Positions 45,391-56,200 of a stretch of 64,000 bases of DNA are shown here, piece by piece; within the stretch, counting starts at the first letter, position 1, and the number at the start of each line of letters is the position of its first letter. The stretch spans positions 19,117,714 to 19,181,713 of the forward strand of contig CP137668.1 of assembly GCA_037976565.1 (NCBI GenBank), given 5' to 3'. Source of the DNA: Mesocentrotus franciscanus. Its lineage: Eukaryota; Echinodermata; Echinoidea; Camarodonta; Strongylocentrotidae. The notes beneath the pieces are model-generated. The model was not told the origin of the DNA. It ran no database searches and saw only the letters and a program-made list of their open reading frames with translations. A program made the translations under genes and the position numbers.

Positions 45391-46936
45391 TAGTACTGAC
45401 CTTCAATGCTAGCCAGGGTAGAAACAAGCAATGTATGCAAAGTTGCAAACTGCATTCTAGTTATTGAAATACATTAACTTGCAACATGGGAGTGCAGAAG
45501 TTGCTCACAAGGCTCTTTGGAAACAAGTATTCACGAAATGGAATACCATATACATACAGTATGTGAACAGGTCTATTATGTAACAGCTAGCTTTGCTAAT
45601 TCTCTTTGATCATACACATTAATATAACCATTACAACTATTTTTACATCACTGAAAGAACTACAATGTTAATAAATACTCAATTACATGTATTAGATACA
45701 TACGTAATAAGCACAGACATATGCGAGCGATTACATTTTTCTGAATAAGTGTGACTGATTCAGTATTTATTAAAGTATATAATTCACTGTCACATTGCTA
45801 TACGATAATTGTGTTTCTTCGGATAAAACATGTACATATATATTCAGAAAATATAGTATTTGGCAAATAGACTGGTTTACTGATGTATTCAAATTTATTG
45901 ATGTTTCTTTCCTGGGGACCTAGTGAAGAGTTATTCCATTCCTTGGAATCCAATCTGCATACATTACTTGTTGCTATGTCAGGTAAGCTTTGGACAAGCT
46001 TTCAGGTTGTCAAAACAAACTTCATTTAAAAAGTATGCATAGAATTGGAACATGTTTAATAGTAATCCGGCCTATACAGTTGTCATCTTATAGGGAATGC
46101 ACCGTGTTAGTGATGGTCAAAGATTTTGTGTTTTTCTCAGTGCATCTACATGTATATGTAGTTGGTCTCAGATAAAATTGGTAATCAGTTTCCCCACTAA
46201 CGTTTAAAAGCTGTTCAAGGGAAATATTGTTTGGGGAAGATCAGCTGGATCTGTTTTCCCCTTTAAATACTAGCTTCCTTTTGAAATTCCCATTTAGTGG
46301 GGACTTTTCCATTTCATCCTTTCCTACTCCTGGGCAAGCCCACAACAATTTTGTTCATGTTTAAAAAGTAGATAAAGTTTATCAGGCTAAATGTTGTTCT
46401 AAAAAAAATGTAATGAATATCTTAAGCATGGAAGGCATTTGTAGGCAATTGTGGTGTTCAAAAGGGATTGTTAATTGGACTGTACCATTATTTGAAATGA
46501 AATGAAATATTACAAACAAAAATACATGAGTATACAATTCTTGACAAAAGAGGTTAATGATTGAAAAAGGTTGTCATAAAGTAATAGAATCCGACCGTTT
46601 ATTCAAGGTAAGTAGATTCTGGTTATGACCCAACCATACTCAATACCCATTGCCTAACATGTGATTTCTTGACCACGCATTGTCCTATTTTAGGGCTATG
46701 ATTTATTCTGTATCAGATGTTATCCATTAATTTATGAGTGTATGATTTTTCTTTTTTTTCACCTTAAGACTTTCAACAAGAATATGTATTACCCATGAGC
46801 TTGAAAATGCACTGAGATACCATTTGTTCATTACTGCAGTCAACTACCAGTATAGATTTTTGTGAATTTTTTTTAAAGCATATTTGTTCATTTTGAAAAG
46901 CCAAACAAAAACAAATTACACGAGTATTCCTTCAAG
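45391..46936 (-). other. 3' flank of the zinc-finger gene
   Basis: It probably holds the minus-strand 3' UTR. A minus-strand AATAAA (plus-strand TTTATT at 46702-46707) lies about 230 bases after the stop codon and is a reasonable polyadenylation signal. No other gene was seen. Confidence 0.35.
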
Positions 46937-49033
46937 CTATACATGAGTTGGTTTTGTGTGCTGCCCTCTAACAAAATGTAGCATAAAGGTAACCTTATCA
47001 GCGCACTGTTCTCCGCACATACTACATCGGAATCTAGACCCTGGTTCATGACATCCCTTATGTATGACATACATCAAACTGTCTTCAAATGTGATACCAC
47101 AGAAGGAACATCGCCATGGCAACCCCTCCTGGTCTCTTTCCCCCAACAAGGATGTATTGACCAGAGGGTGAGGAGGTGGGTGACTGGACTGGGAAGATGA
47201 AATCTGCATATTTGGTGATTCACTGCTCATTCTCCCAAGAGATGGACCAGAGTCTGAACCCTTTCTAGGATCAGTTCCCTGAGGTACAGAGAATCTTGGA
47301 GAAATGGCAAGCTCTATTGGTCTATCTACTTGCATGGTTCCACTAGATGATGATGCCTCTGTTCCACCAAGGATCACAGGCTGAACTTTCCTATGTTGAT
47401 CATCTTCCTCATTATGCCTACTTTTTGTAACTGAACCTACAAATTGTTGTTCAGTCCTTTCTCTGTTAGCTATTTCTTCTTCTCTGTTGAATGTATAGCA
47501 AGGCTGCTGCTCCTGAACACAATCACCATCACCAGATGGCTCCTCTGATGTTGTTGTGTTACTATGTACTTGTACAATGTTAACTACTTCACTCCATTCT
47601 TCCTCCTCCTCAGCTTCTGTCTTGATGGTGATTCTGTTTATAGGACTCTGGCTTCTCTGTTCCGAAGCGCTTTGGCTGCTTGGTGTCTCTTTACTGACTG
47701 GGCTACTTTCATATTGAAGACTCCCCAATGAATGTGCCGATCCTGCATATCTTGCTGCAAGGGATGGTGGAAACTCAACCAAATTAGCACCCTCTGCACT
47801 TGCAGGATACCTACTGATCAAAGCAAAAGGTGCTGGAGGATTTCTCAAGAATGAGTCTAGACTCCTGCTACGGGTATTAGCTTGTCTCTGAGCAGAGAGG
47901 GCCATCAAATGCGCAGCACTGTTTGGTGAGACAGGAGACAGACTTCCAGGTGAGTCTATAGGCGGTGACAACAAATCCGAACTAGAAATAGCTGTGCAAC
48001 ATGAGTTCTTCAGGTGCCTTTGATACTCTGCCTCGTCAGCCAACAGAACCCCACATTTGCATCTCCGAGGGTTCCACTGATAAAGTCGACTGTGCCCTTT
48101 CATATGGCCTTGTAATGCTCTATTCGTTTGGAACTGTCTGCCACAACGTCTACAACTCACAGGTTTATCTCCTTCATGTGATGTTGAAGGCAATGGGTCT
48201 GGGTTCCCGGATGGAAGGTCAACCCTAACAGGTATATTTGGTGGTCTGTGCTTCTTATAGGTCTTCACCATTGCAGGATGCTCTATGCTGATGTGCTTTT
48301 GCATGCTGCGAGAACCACCAATGAAGATTCCACAATGTGGACAGCTTCTCCTCTTTTCTGTGTGTATCTTCAAGTGCTCTGTCAAATGCTGAATATCTGA
48401 GAATTGAGCATGACAAAGGGTGCAGGTATGTGTCTGAATATTAGCCATGGAGTTCTTGTGGGATCGTCTGTGCCTTTGAAATGATGCCCGTGAGTTGAAG
48501 TTAGCAGGGCACTGTGGGCATGCATACGGCTTAGCTCCCATGTGCTTGTTGATATGAAGCATGAGTCTCTGTTGGCTGGAGAACACACGATCACACATAC
48601 TGCACTTCAGAAGGAATCCTGGACTGCTGTTTTCAGATCCTGCAGCATTCGCCGATGCCTCACCAGGGCTGTCCAAAGATTCAGTTTGCATGAATTCATC
48701 CCTCACATCATCCTCAATGTCATCTTCATCATCATCATCCAAGACAACAAACTGCATGTCCATATTTCCCGTGGTCTCTGAGGATGACTCTCTGGATATG
48801 TGACTACCATGCTTGGACAAATCCTGTGGAATTGCAGACTCATCTTGTTTCATTGTTACTAACATTGGATTCTGGGAGCCATAGTTCACAAGCTGGTTGC
48901 CTCTTTCAAGGGGTGGTCTGGTCGAGGAATCATCACTACTTTTTGACCTCTGTGACCTTTGATGTCCAGGGACACCCAAAGCTGAGGTGGCCTGTGGAGC
49001 TGGGTCAGGCTTGTCCTGGTGAGTGCTCTCCAT
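46937..49033 (-). CDS. C2H2 zinc-finger transcription factor, Ikaros/Hunchback-like
   Basis: The 698-residue coding region is in one exon. Fingers lie at residues 144-164, 172-192, 204-224, 231-252 and 294-314, with a possible atypical C2HC finger near 325-346. A separated C-terminal pair lies at 642-662 and 670-692. That pair (MYVIHKGCH, then FRCSMCG...D...H..RG.H) has the layout of the Ikaros-family dimerisation fingers, also shared with Hunchback. Near the N-terminus PQDLS (69-73) fits the PxDLS motif that recruits the CtBP corepressor, also present in Ikaros. An acidic run (96-114) and IKTE (470-473, SUMO consensus) follow. The ATG is at 49033; an acceptor (TTTTTCAG) 18 bases upstream implies a non-coding 5' exon. 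Predicted nuclear DNA-binding regulator. Orthology within the family is not settled, since the N-terminal fingers differ from canonical Ikaros. Confidence 0.9.
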   Translation of the reverse strand: MESTHQDKPDPAPQATSALGVPGHQRSQRSKSSDDSSTRPPLERGNQLVNYGSQNPMLVTMKQDESAIPQDLSKHGSHISRESSSETTGNMDMQFVVLDDDDEDDIEDDVRDEFMQTESLDSPGEASANAAGSENSSPGFLLKCSMCDRVFSSQQRLMLHINKHMGAKPYACPQCPANFNSRASFQRHRRSHKNSMANIQTHTCTLCHAQFSDIQHLTEHLKIHTEKRRSCPHCGIFIGGSRSMQKHISIEHPAMVKTYKKHRPPNIPVRVDLPSGNPDPLPSTSHEGDKPVSCRRCGRQFQTNRALQGHMKGHSRLYQWNPRRCKCGVLLADEAEYQRHLKNSCCTAISSSDLLSPPIDSPGSLSPVSPNSAAHLMALSAQRQANTRSRSLDSFLRNPPAPFALISRYPASAEGANLVEFPPSLAARYAGSAHSLGSLQYESSPVSKETPSSQSASEQRSQSPINRITIKTEAEEEEEWSEVVNIVQVHSNTTTSEEPSGDGDCVQEQQPCYTFNREEEIANRERTEQQFVGSVTKSRHNEEDDQHRKVQPVILGGTEASSSSGTMQVDRPIELAISPRFSVPQGTDPRKGSDSGPSLGRMSSESPNMQISSSQSSHPPPHPLVNTSLLGERDQEGLPWRCSFCGITFEDSLMYVIHKGCHEPGSRFRCSMCGEQCADKVTFMLHFVRGQHTKPTHV

Positions 49034-49051
49034 TTCTCAGGTGACAATAAC
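49034..49051 (-). other. 5' UTR part of the zinc-finger coding exon
   Basis: The acceptor AG at 49053-49052 (minus strand) is preceded by a T-rich tract; GTTATTGTCACCTGAGAA leads to the ATG. Confidence 0.6.
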
Positions 49052-49469
49052 CTGAAAAATGAATAACAAATAAATCGAGGAATCAATTAATTTTATATAC
49101 AATTTCATTATTCATACAAAATTACTGTTATTAAAATTCATCATTTGAATATGACCTGGGCTTATGTTATTATGCAGAACCTTAATTCAGTCCAATTCAA
49201 TCATTATGAAACATAATCATGTATATGAATGATTGAAATTAATGTATGATATATGCCCTATAATGCCCTAAACATATTGTAAAAATGAAGTTCTTCAAAA
49301 ACATATTGTCTGCTGAGTGTCAGAAGGGCATTAACTCTATGTATAAGTATGATTTGACACCATTCTTTTTATCAGGAGAGGATTACTTCAACAATCCGAG
49401 ATCATGTTCATACTCATAGACGTAGGCCTAGACTCAATCAATCAATGCAGCTTGTTGATTTCTGAGAAT
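49052..49469. other. Upstream intron of the zinc-finger gene
   Basis: AT-rich; nothing recognised. Confidence 0.35.
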
Positions 49470-49745
49470 TAGATTCAAGATTTAAGATTTATTTATTTAT
49501 TTCCACTGACATGAAAACAATACATGTACATTCATGAACAGTAACAAAGAAGTTCATCGTCAACAAGAATAATTCATGAACAATAACATGAATGTTATAA
49601 ATATATTATAAAGACATTGAACATGTGGAAAAGAGGTGGTCTGGAAAAAAGCATAGCTGCGCTTGTTAAACTTTAAGTAATTATTATAGTGATAACATAG
49701 TAGTTCAGATACGTATAGTTCAAGTTCAGGCAATGTGGATTGTAA
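49470..49745 (-). mobile_element. Possible LINE 3' end
   Basis: Read on the minus strand it ends in AATAAATAAATAAATC followed by TTAAATCTTGAATC, as in L2/CR1-type tails, after a segment with AAGCGCAGCTATGC. No coding part is visible. Confidence 0.3.
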
Positions 49746-50640
49746 CTGATTGGGCACTTGTTGATTTTGCTCTATCCCAACACTACAGGTCCCTGAAATT
49801 TTGTAGTAAGAATCGAATTTTCTAAGGAGGTCTGTCTATCTACTCACCTAATGACGAAGTACAAGTAAAGTAGAAGCTTTCATAATTTCACATCATTCAA
49901 GTATACCGGTACTTCAAATCATAGGCTGCAATGACAATGTTCTGCATCGCATCGCAGTTCCCTTCACTCTCCGGGCACTGAGCTGACTGAACCAGGCTGA
50001 ATAAGTTAGATAAGCTTTTAATTTGAAGATGTTCCAACAAACACTATCTTTAGTAATGGATCTGTAAGCAGTATTCTTAAAGTCATGACAAACAGAAAAT
50101 TTATCAAATAGATGGATTGGATTCCATATATCCACGGTGAAAGAATATTGTACAATGCACCAGATTTGGAGTATATATTTCGATTATTCTATTCGTACTG
50201 TAGCCAAACCAAGAATGGGGTAGAAAAAAATAATGAAAATTTGAAATTTACTGCTCTGTTCGATTAATTGACGAGAAATTGTTCTAGAGAATTCAAGAAC
50301 ACTGATGGAAATCTCTTGTAGTGTAAGCAATGTATATCTCAGTTTGTATGGCTGTTTAACAGATTTGTTTAAAGCTCAAGCTGATAAAAAAGGAACCCTA
50401 ATGACAGAATAGCACCTTCCGTCTCCAGCAGACGTCACGACAAAGGTCAAAGGTCAATGTTTTGCGGGTACCCGTGTGAACTCTGATTGAAGTCGATCAA
50501 AGAATTTCGGTAATATTTCATTTCATACATTGTAATTTCCTGTATTCGTATGTTTTGTGATTTAATTAAGCTGTCTATCATAATTTCTGTGATTCATCTG
50601 TTCCCAAATATTGTAAGACGTGAATAATCGTAACGGAAGC
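49746..50640. other. Intergenic or intronic DNA between the divergent genes
   Basis: No feature recognised. An AAAGGTCAAAGGTCA phrase (another DR1-like site) lies at about 50442-50455. Confidence 0.3.
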
Positions 50641-50810
50641 GACGTAGACACAGTCAGCGTACGCGTACGGAGTCGGAATCGGCATTTTGGGTGGAGTGCA
50701 TCATCATGACTTCAGATGCAGCCGCTGCTGCGGGGCAGGGCTTCCACAAATCCGACGGGCGCTCCCTCCCTGCTGAGCTTGATGCGCGCTGCGAACTGTG
50801 TCTGTGAATG
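50641..50810 (+). promoter_or_regulatory. GC-richer candidate promoter/5' exon region of cyclin Y (or shared with the zinc-finger gene)
   Basis: This is the only CpG-rich stretch between the two divergent genes (GACGTAGAC, GTACGCGTACG, GACGGGCGC, GATGCGCGCTGCG). It holds a short open frame at 50706-50807 (33 residues, MTSDAAAAAGQGF start) that may be an upstream ORF in the cyclin-Y leader. The transcription start was not located. Confidence 0.35.
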
Positions 50811-50881
50811 AATGCAGAAGAAAGTTGAACCAGGATGAACTGCCTGTGCATTGTGTAGTGTGTGAAGAAAGAATATGCCTC

Positions 50882-51336
50882 TTTAACTCCCGGTGGGGTC
50901 ACTCCCCCGCAGAGGGTGACACATATGACCGTTACCACAAATGCAAATAACCCCCTTTTGCGGTCAATTTCAAGGACATTTCGTGAAATTTAACCCCCTT
51001 TTTTTTAACGTCAAAACAAGGACAAAATCATACTTTGGAATAGTCTAGACTCTACCCCTATTTATAAAATTGTAAGGAAACTTTCGCAAATTTACCCCTA
51101 TTTTACCATATTTCAAGGACAAGACATTCATACCTTTTTTTTTCTTCCCGGTTTTCTCTCTTCCCTTTTCCTGACCCATATTTATCAATTTCGAGGACAG
51201 CTGTGCACCCCTATTTTTTATATTTCGAGGAATATTTTGTCCGCGGACATTGCTTGAAATTGACCCCTTTTCCCGCGATTTTGGTAACGGTCATGCAGTC
51301 TCTAAATCACATTGAGTGACCCCACCGGGCTTTAAC
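50882..51336. mobile_element. TIR element with CCCGGTGGGGTCACT ends
   Basis: TTAACTCCCGGTGGGGTCAC at 50883 is matched inversely by AGTGACCCCACCGGGCTTTAA ending about 51334. The roughly 450-bp interior repeats phrases of the kind TTTC(A/G)AGGACA, and an inner pair GACCGTTACCA/GGTAACGGTC (50928, 51284) extends the inverted structure. No coding capacity. Confidence 0.75.
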
Positions 51337-53065
51337 TTTAAGTGGAATCTACGTACTAATATAGATCTAGACTTTTTTTCTTCTAATTCTAGCTAGGTCT
51401 ACCTTGGCATTGCCATTGTCATTGTCATTGAATCATTTGAATTTTGATGCATGTATGTACTTAGTAACTAGATCTAATTGTAATTTTTTGTATTGTAACT
51501 TTTGTAAGTTTGATGCAGCGATGTCATTTTGGCATTGCAGAAACGGAGGTTCCCATGTTTGCGCACTAGTTCACTTTAAACGCAGTACAGCCACAGCATC
51601 TTCGATGTGAAAGATAGTATTTTGAGGATTGTGGATGAAAAGTTCTACTAGTCTACTACATGTACTATTATTAGTACTAAAAATAAAATTAGAAAATTGT
51701 CACTGTTTCTAGTTTTTACTTGTTTTTTGAAGAAATATGTAGACATCTACGGCTATAATACTTTTTATCAGAATCGCGCAGAAGTACCTTCAGAGTTCAC
51801 AAATTGTGAACTCTTTTTTTTCTCACAGATCCACAAAGCACTTTGACATTGGTCAAGAATTGAAAAAAAAATGTGGATATTTGTTACCAGATACAGCATT
51901 TTTGCTTACCTTCCACGTGTTTCTGATGATAATGAGCTATAAATGTGATTTACAGTACAAACATGCTGCCACAAAGGTGAATACATGCAGTGTATGCAAA
52001 AATAACTGTTTTTGCATTGCCAAATTGATACCGGTATTTACTTTACAACTTTATGTAGTGTAAAATGGAGTGTGCAGCATTTAAGATAGCGAACTCTGTG
52101 CATGCGACTTAGTACACTAAAGTAATCACTATTATCTTAAAGTTACCATCAATGATCAAATGGGCAATGTGAAATCAGGCATTTTTTTCGCATACAGGTG
52201 TATATTGCAATATCTCAGTAGAGGTCAGTGCTCTGTAATTGTACATCACATGTTCGCTCATGTAATATCATCACGACATCAGGGACACAAATGGTAAGCA
52301 CAGCTTCAAAGGTTGTTTGCAAGGTCCGTCGAGGAGGAATGGGCAATTATGTACACATTTGAGGGCTATTTTCAGGATTTGTTTGTAATATCACTCTTCA
52401 TGCAAAGGAATGCCAATTAAGGCTTGTTGTCCTCAGTATCATACAGTACTTTATATTATCACCTACTGTACATGTTGCCCTAAGGTTATCTTGACTGAAC
52501 TGCGATTGCATTTACAGGTAGAAGACCACAAATCAGGCAAAGCACAAATTTTGCCATACTTATTGATGCAAAAATGAAACAAAAAGTGTTGAGTGTATGA
52601 TTTCAGATGTGATTACATCTATAAATGTCAATTTTATCAACTAATTTGTTAACAAGGAACTCATTACAGAGATATGATTATTTGAAGAAAAGAAATGGAA
52701 AAAGTGTCAACACGGAAATGGGAATGCATGACATACATGTACATGTAGAAAGAAAAATGTTTTTCAATGAATGTAGTTTCATAAATGTTTTTGCTGGCTT
52801 ACACTTAGCCTCTCAAAGCCATCTTTAATTGAATTTTATGCACATATACATGTACATGATGGATAATCTCATTACCGGTAACTGTGAACCAGTTTCTCTT
52901 AAAACAAAGTTCCATTGCTACAACTTAAACTTAATCCATTGCCTACAGGAACCAGGTGGTTTCTGTATTAAGCCTATGGGAATTAGAAAATTCAGTAATC
53001 AACGAGTTAAGATTGTGTTAATGACAAAGAAGATCATTGTCGTTTTTTTTTCTCCTTTGGAACAG
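51337..53065 (+). other. Probable 5' intron of cyclin Y
   Basis: AT-rich; no exon or repeat recognised. It ends with a pyrimidine tract (GTTTTTTTTTCTCCTTTGG) and AACAG before the first coding exon. Confidence 0.4.
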
Positions 53066-53265
53066 ATTTGGTATTCATTCTCCTAATACAATGGGGAATA
53101 AGCATTCATGTAGCTGCTTACGAAGCTGTCACAAGAACCCAACCAGACGGGCACACAGGACATCTTCACAAGAAATAGAGCGATATGAACCGTCCCCTGA
53201 AGAAATAGACGTGGATGAGAGATCCAATCTCCAGCATATTGGTGACAGAGAGACAGGCATTGAAG
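53066..53265 (+). CDS. CCNY: Cyclin-Y first coding exon
   Basis: It has 25 bases of 5' UTR after the acceptor GGAACAG, then ATG at 53091. The 58-residue product carries [13 protein letters not shown] (lipidation), a basic run, and [11 protein letters not shown] ahead of NLQHIGDRE. Ends phase 1, donor GTAAAT. Confidence 0.92.
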
Positions 53266-56200
53266 GTAAATAGGATCACAGGTTTGAAATTTCCATCTAA
53301 ATTTGTGTAAGGTACATGGACGGTAGTGTAAACCATTTGACAAATGGAAGGGAAAGCGGACCAAAATCACTCCGTAAGCAGGCTGTATTCTTAAAAGTGG
53401 AAAGACCATGACCTAAAGACAAATGTTATAGTGTAATGATTTATAGAGTTTATTGTTGACCTCTCCATTTCTTACAAATTACTGTAGTTTTGTCGCATAA
53501 GTAATAAACAAAATTAATTTATTGATGAAATGTAACATTGAGAAATCATTTCATGACGACATAATTTTTGTTTATTCATTGAGTTATAGAATTGTTGTAG
53601 TTTCTGTGGAATAGGAAAAAAGGTTGACACTTTGCAACCCTGTGAATATGTGGCTGAGTGCAACCCAATAGACTGGATTTAAGTTGAATAATGTTTTTTC
53701 TTAGTACATGGGCCATAATTTGCATGTTTGATAAAACAAAACTAGGCAGCCCCATCTGGTCCTTCATAATAACAACTTAAAGATATTGTCATTGTAGGTG
53801 ATGCAGAAAATTTTGTCGAAGCATTGGTGGCTATAAATACAATCAAAAGCTAGGTTAAAAAAAGGGGGGAAAAGACATTTAAGTTAAAATTGGAAATTTA
53901 TGTGATGGTGGACAGCTTATTTTCTGTAAGTAATTTTTGTTTTCTGTAGTCAAAATTAATATTGGTTCATATTTTTTAAAATTACAATATTGTAGAATGT
54001 AGATGAGCTGCACACTGGTAGATGTGCATGTGGAAGTGAAATGATATTGCTGGTACAGCTAGTCATTCTCAATGTGAACAAATTGTGTTACCTGAAGAAA
54101 GGGATGTTTTGAGAAATAATGTATACAATACAAAATGAGAGTTGCAGATTACAATGAAATAGCGAAGTTGAGAATCTGCTATTTTAATATCCTGGTTTAC
54201 AAAGTCATTAAATTCCTCTCTCCCAAAAAAAAAAAAATCTGTCACATTTGATATAATAATAATAAAATAATATGGATATTTATTTAGCGCCGGTATCCGC
54301 CAGGCTCTGACGCTCATGGCGCTTTACACATATTACCCTGGTCATAGCCGAGCTGCCAAAGTAATTAGTGCTCAAGCATATCAGGTACCCATTTACACCT
54401 GGGTGGAGAGTGGCAAATGTAGATTAACGTCTTGCCAAAGGACATTAGTGCCGTGTCGGGACTTGAACCTCGTACCTTGTGATCTGCAGTCGGCTGACTT
54501 ATCCACTAGACCACAACACCTCTACAATATCTCTCTCACGGCTCCGTTTTCTCCTAAATAGACTCCTTATCAATATCAGACGATGTTAATTGTCCCAGTA
54601 CAATACTATAAAACTGTCCCATGCCCCACAAACTTTCTTTAAATTTTTCAATTCTTAATTGTTTTTTTTCTTAATATGAAAGAGGAAGGGTATTTACAGC
54701 TTACAATTACTGTAAGTTCATGTTGGGCTGAATGTTTTTGTGCACATGAACATACAGTGTACAGTTGTCAAAAGATGGTCAACATTTTGAAATGCAAATG
54801 GACAGCCACTGGTCATGTTTCCATTTGCTGGGCAGATCGCAAAATATCTTATTTAGAAAGAGAAAAAAAACATTACTATCGCACTCTGGTAACTTGGGAG
54901 TGAAATCTCTGTTCAATTTTACTTTCTTGAACTTGTTTTTTAACCCATCCAATATCCATGGTACAGTATGTATATTTCAGAACACTATATGTGTCATATA
55001 TGTACATGTACCCCCATTGTATAATTGAGCCTTAGTATCGAATAGGTTAATACTATTAACACTGATGAGCACTCAGTGTGAAGACTGTGCAACCAAGCAG
55101 AGGAGCTAATGCAGTCATTAGGCTTTGAAATAGGGACGTCTCTATTCCCACAGCTTACTCATTATAGCACATACATGTACAGTAGAGACAGAAAAAGCTA
55201 GTGATTATGTCACATGTGTTGTAACGATGTACCAGTAGAATAAAAAGATTGTATCTACAGTGTAGGCTGCTATCTTATATACATGTTTATCACATTCTGT
55301 TTGTACATGTACAGGGTTGTATAACATTTTTGTTAAGCTTGAAAACAGATAAAAAAAATCCCAGTACCTACTTCCCACCTTTCTAATAGTAATACCAACA
55401 GATCTTTAGTTGAAATTTCCTACCATTCCGCTCTTTTTTTCCTCCAGAGAAAATGGGGTAAGAAACTTAATGCACTTTGATAACTCTTTCAGAATGTGTG
55501 CTTTGTGCATTTTTTTTTTTGAGGAGGCAGTGTGCAATTATCACAAAAGCTGACTTTGATTGAAGCAATATATACAGTATCTATTTTGGAATTTTAAGTT
55601 TAATGACTTTGGTACTAGTATTACTGTATACATGTATGTTCTTCTCCTCAATTTAAATACCAGATTTATACATGGTCTTGTATAAATACTATACATATTG
55701 TACATGTACATGTATATAATATAGCTTAGGGTGCGTTTATGCTCAACTTTTTCTGGCCAGAATGAGGCTTTTGTTACGTGGTTAGTTCAAAACACGGTTG
55801 CGTCCTTTCTCATTTTCGTAGAATCACGATAAACGGCGATCGTAATCGCCGATCGTAAACGCACAAAAAGGTGCGTTTACGATCGGCGATTCTCCAAAAA
55901 GACGGTTTCTGGGGAAGCATAAACGCAAAATCATTTGTAAACGCGTTTAAATGACGTCATCATAAACGTGTTTCCGGTTCATGTGAAAATCTATAACTAG
56001 CAGGACCCGTGGAAAATCCACGGGATGGAGGGGGGGGGGTGGGTTAACAGATATAATGTGCTAACGGAAATAAACTTTAAAAAAAAAAGATAATTTCTAT
56101 GTTAGATGATATATTTTCAATATATAATCTTTAAAAAAAATATTTTGAAATTATTTTTTTTCCTTCTATTTTTCAAAATTTTATTTCTCTTGTTTGTGTA

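Noticed and set aside
54455..54522. tRNA-like sequence on the minus strand with A and B boxes
   Set aside because: It continues into a SINE body with an (ATT)n tail, so it is a SINE head rather than a tRNA gene.
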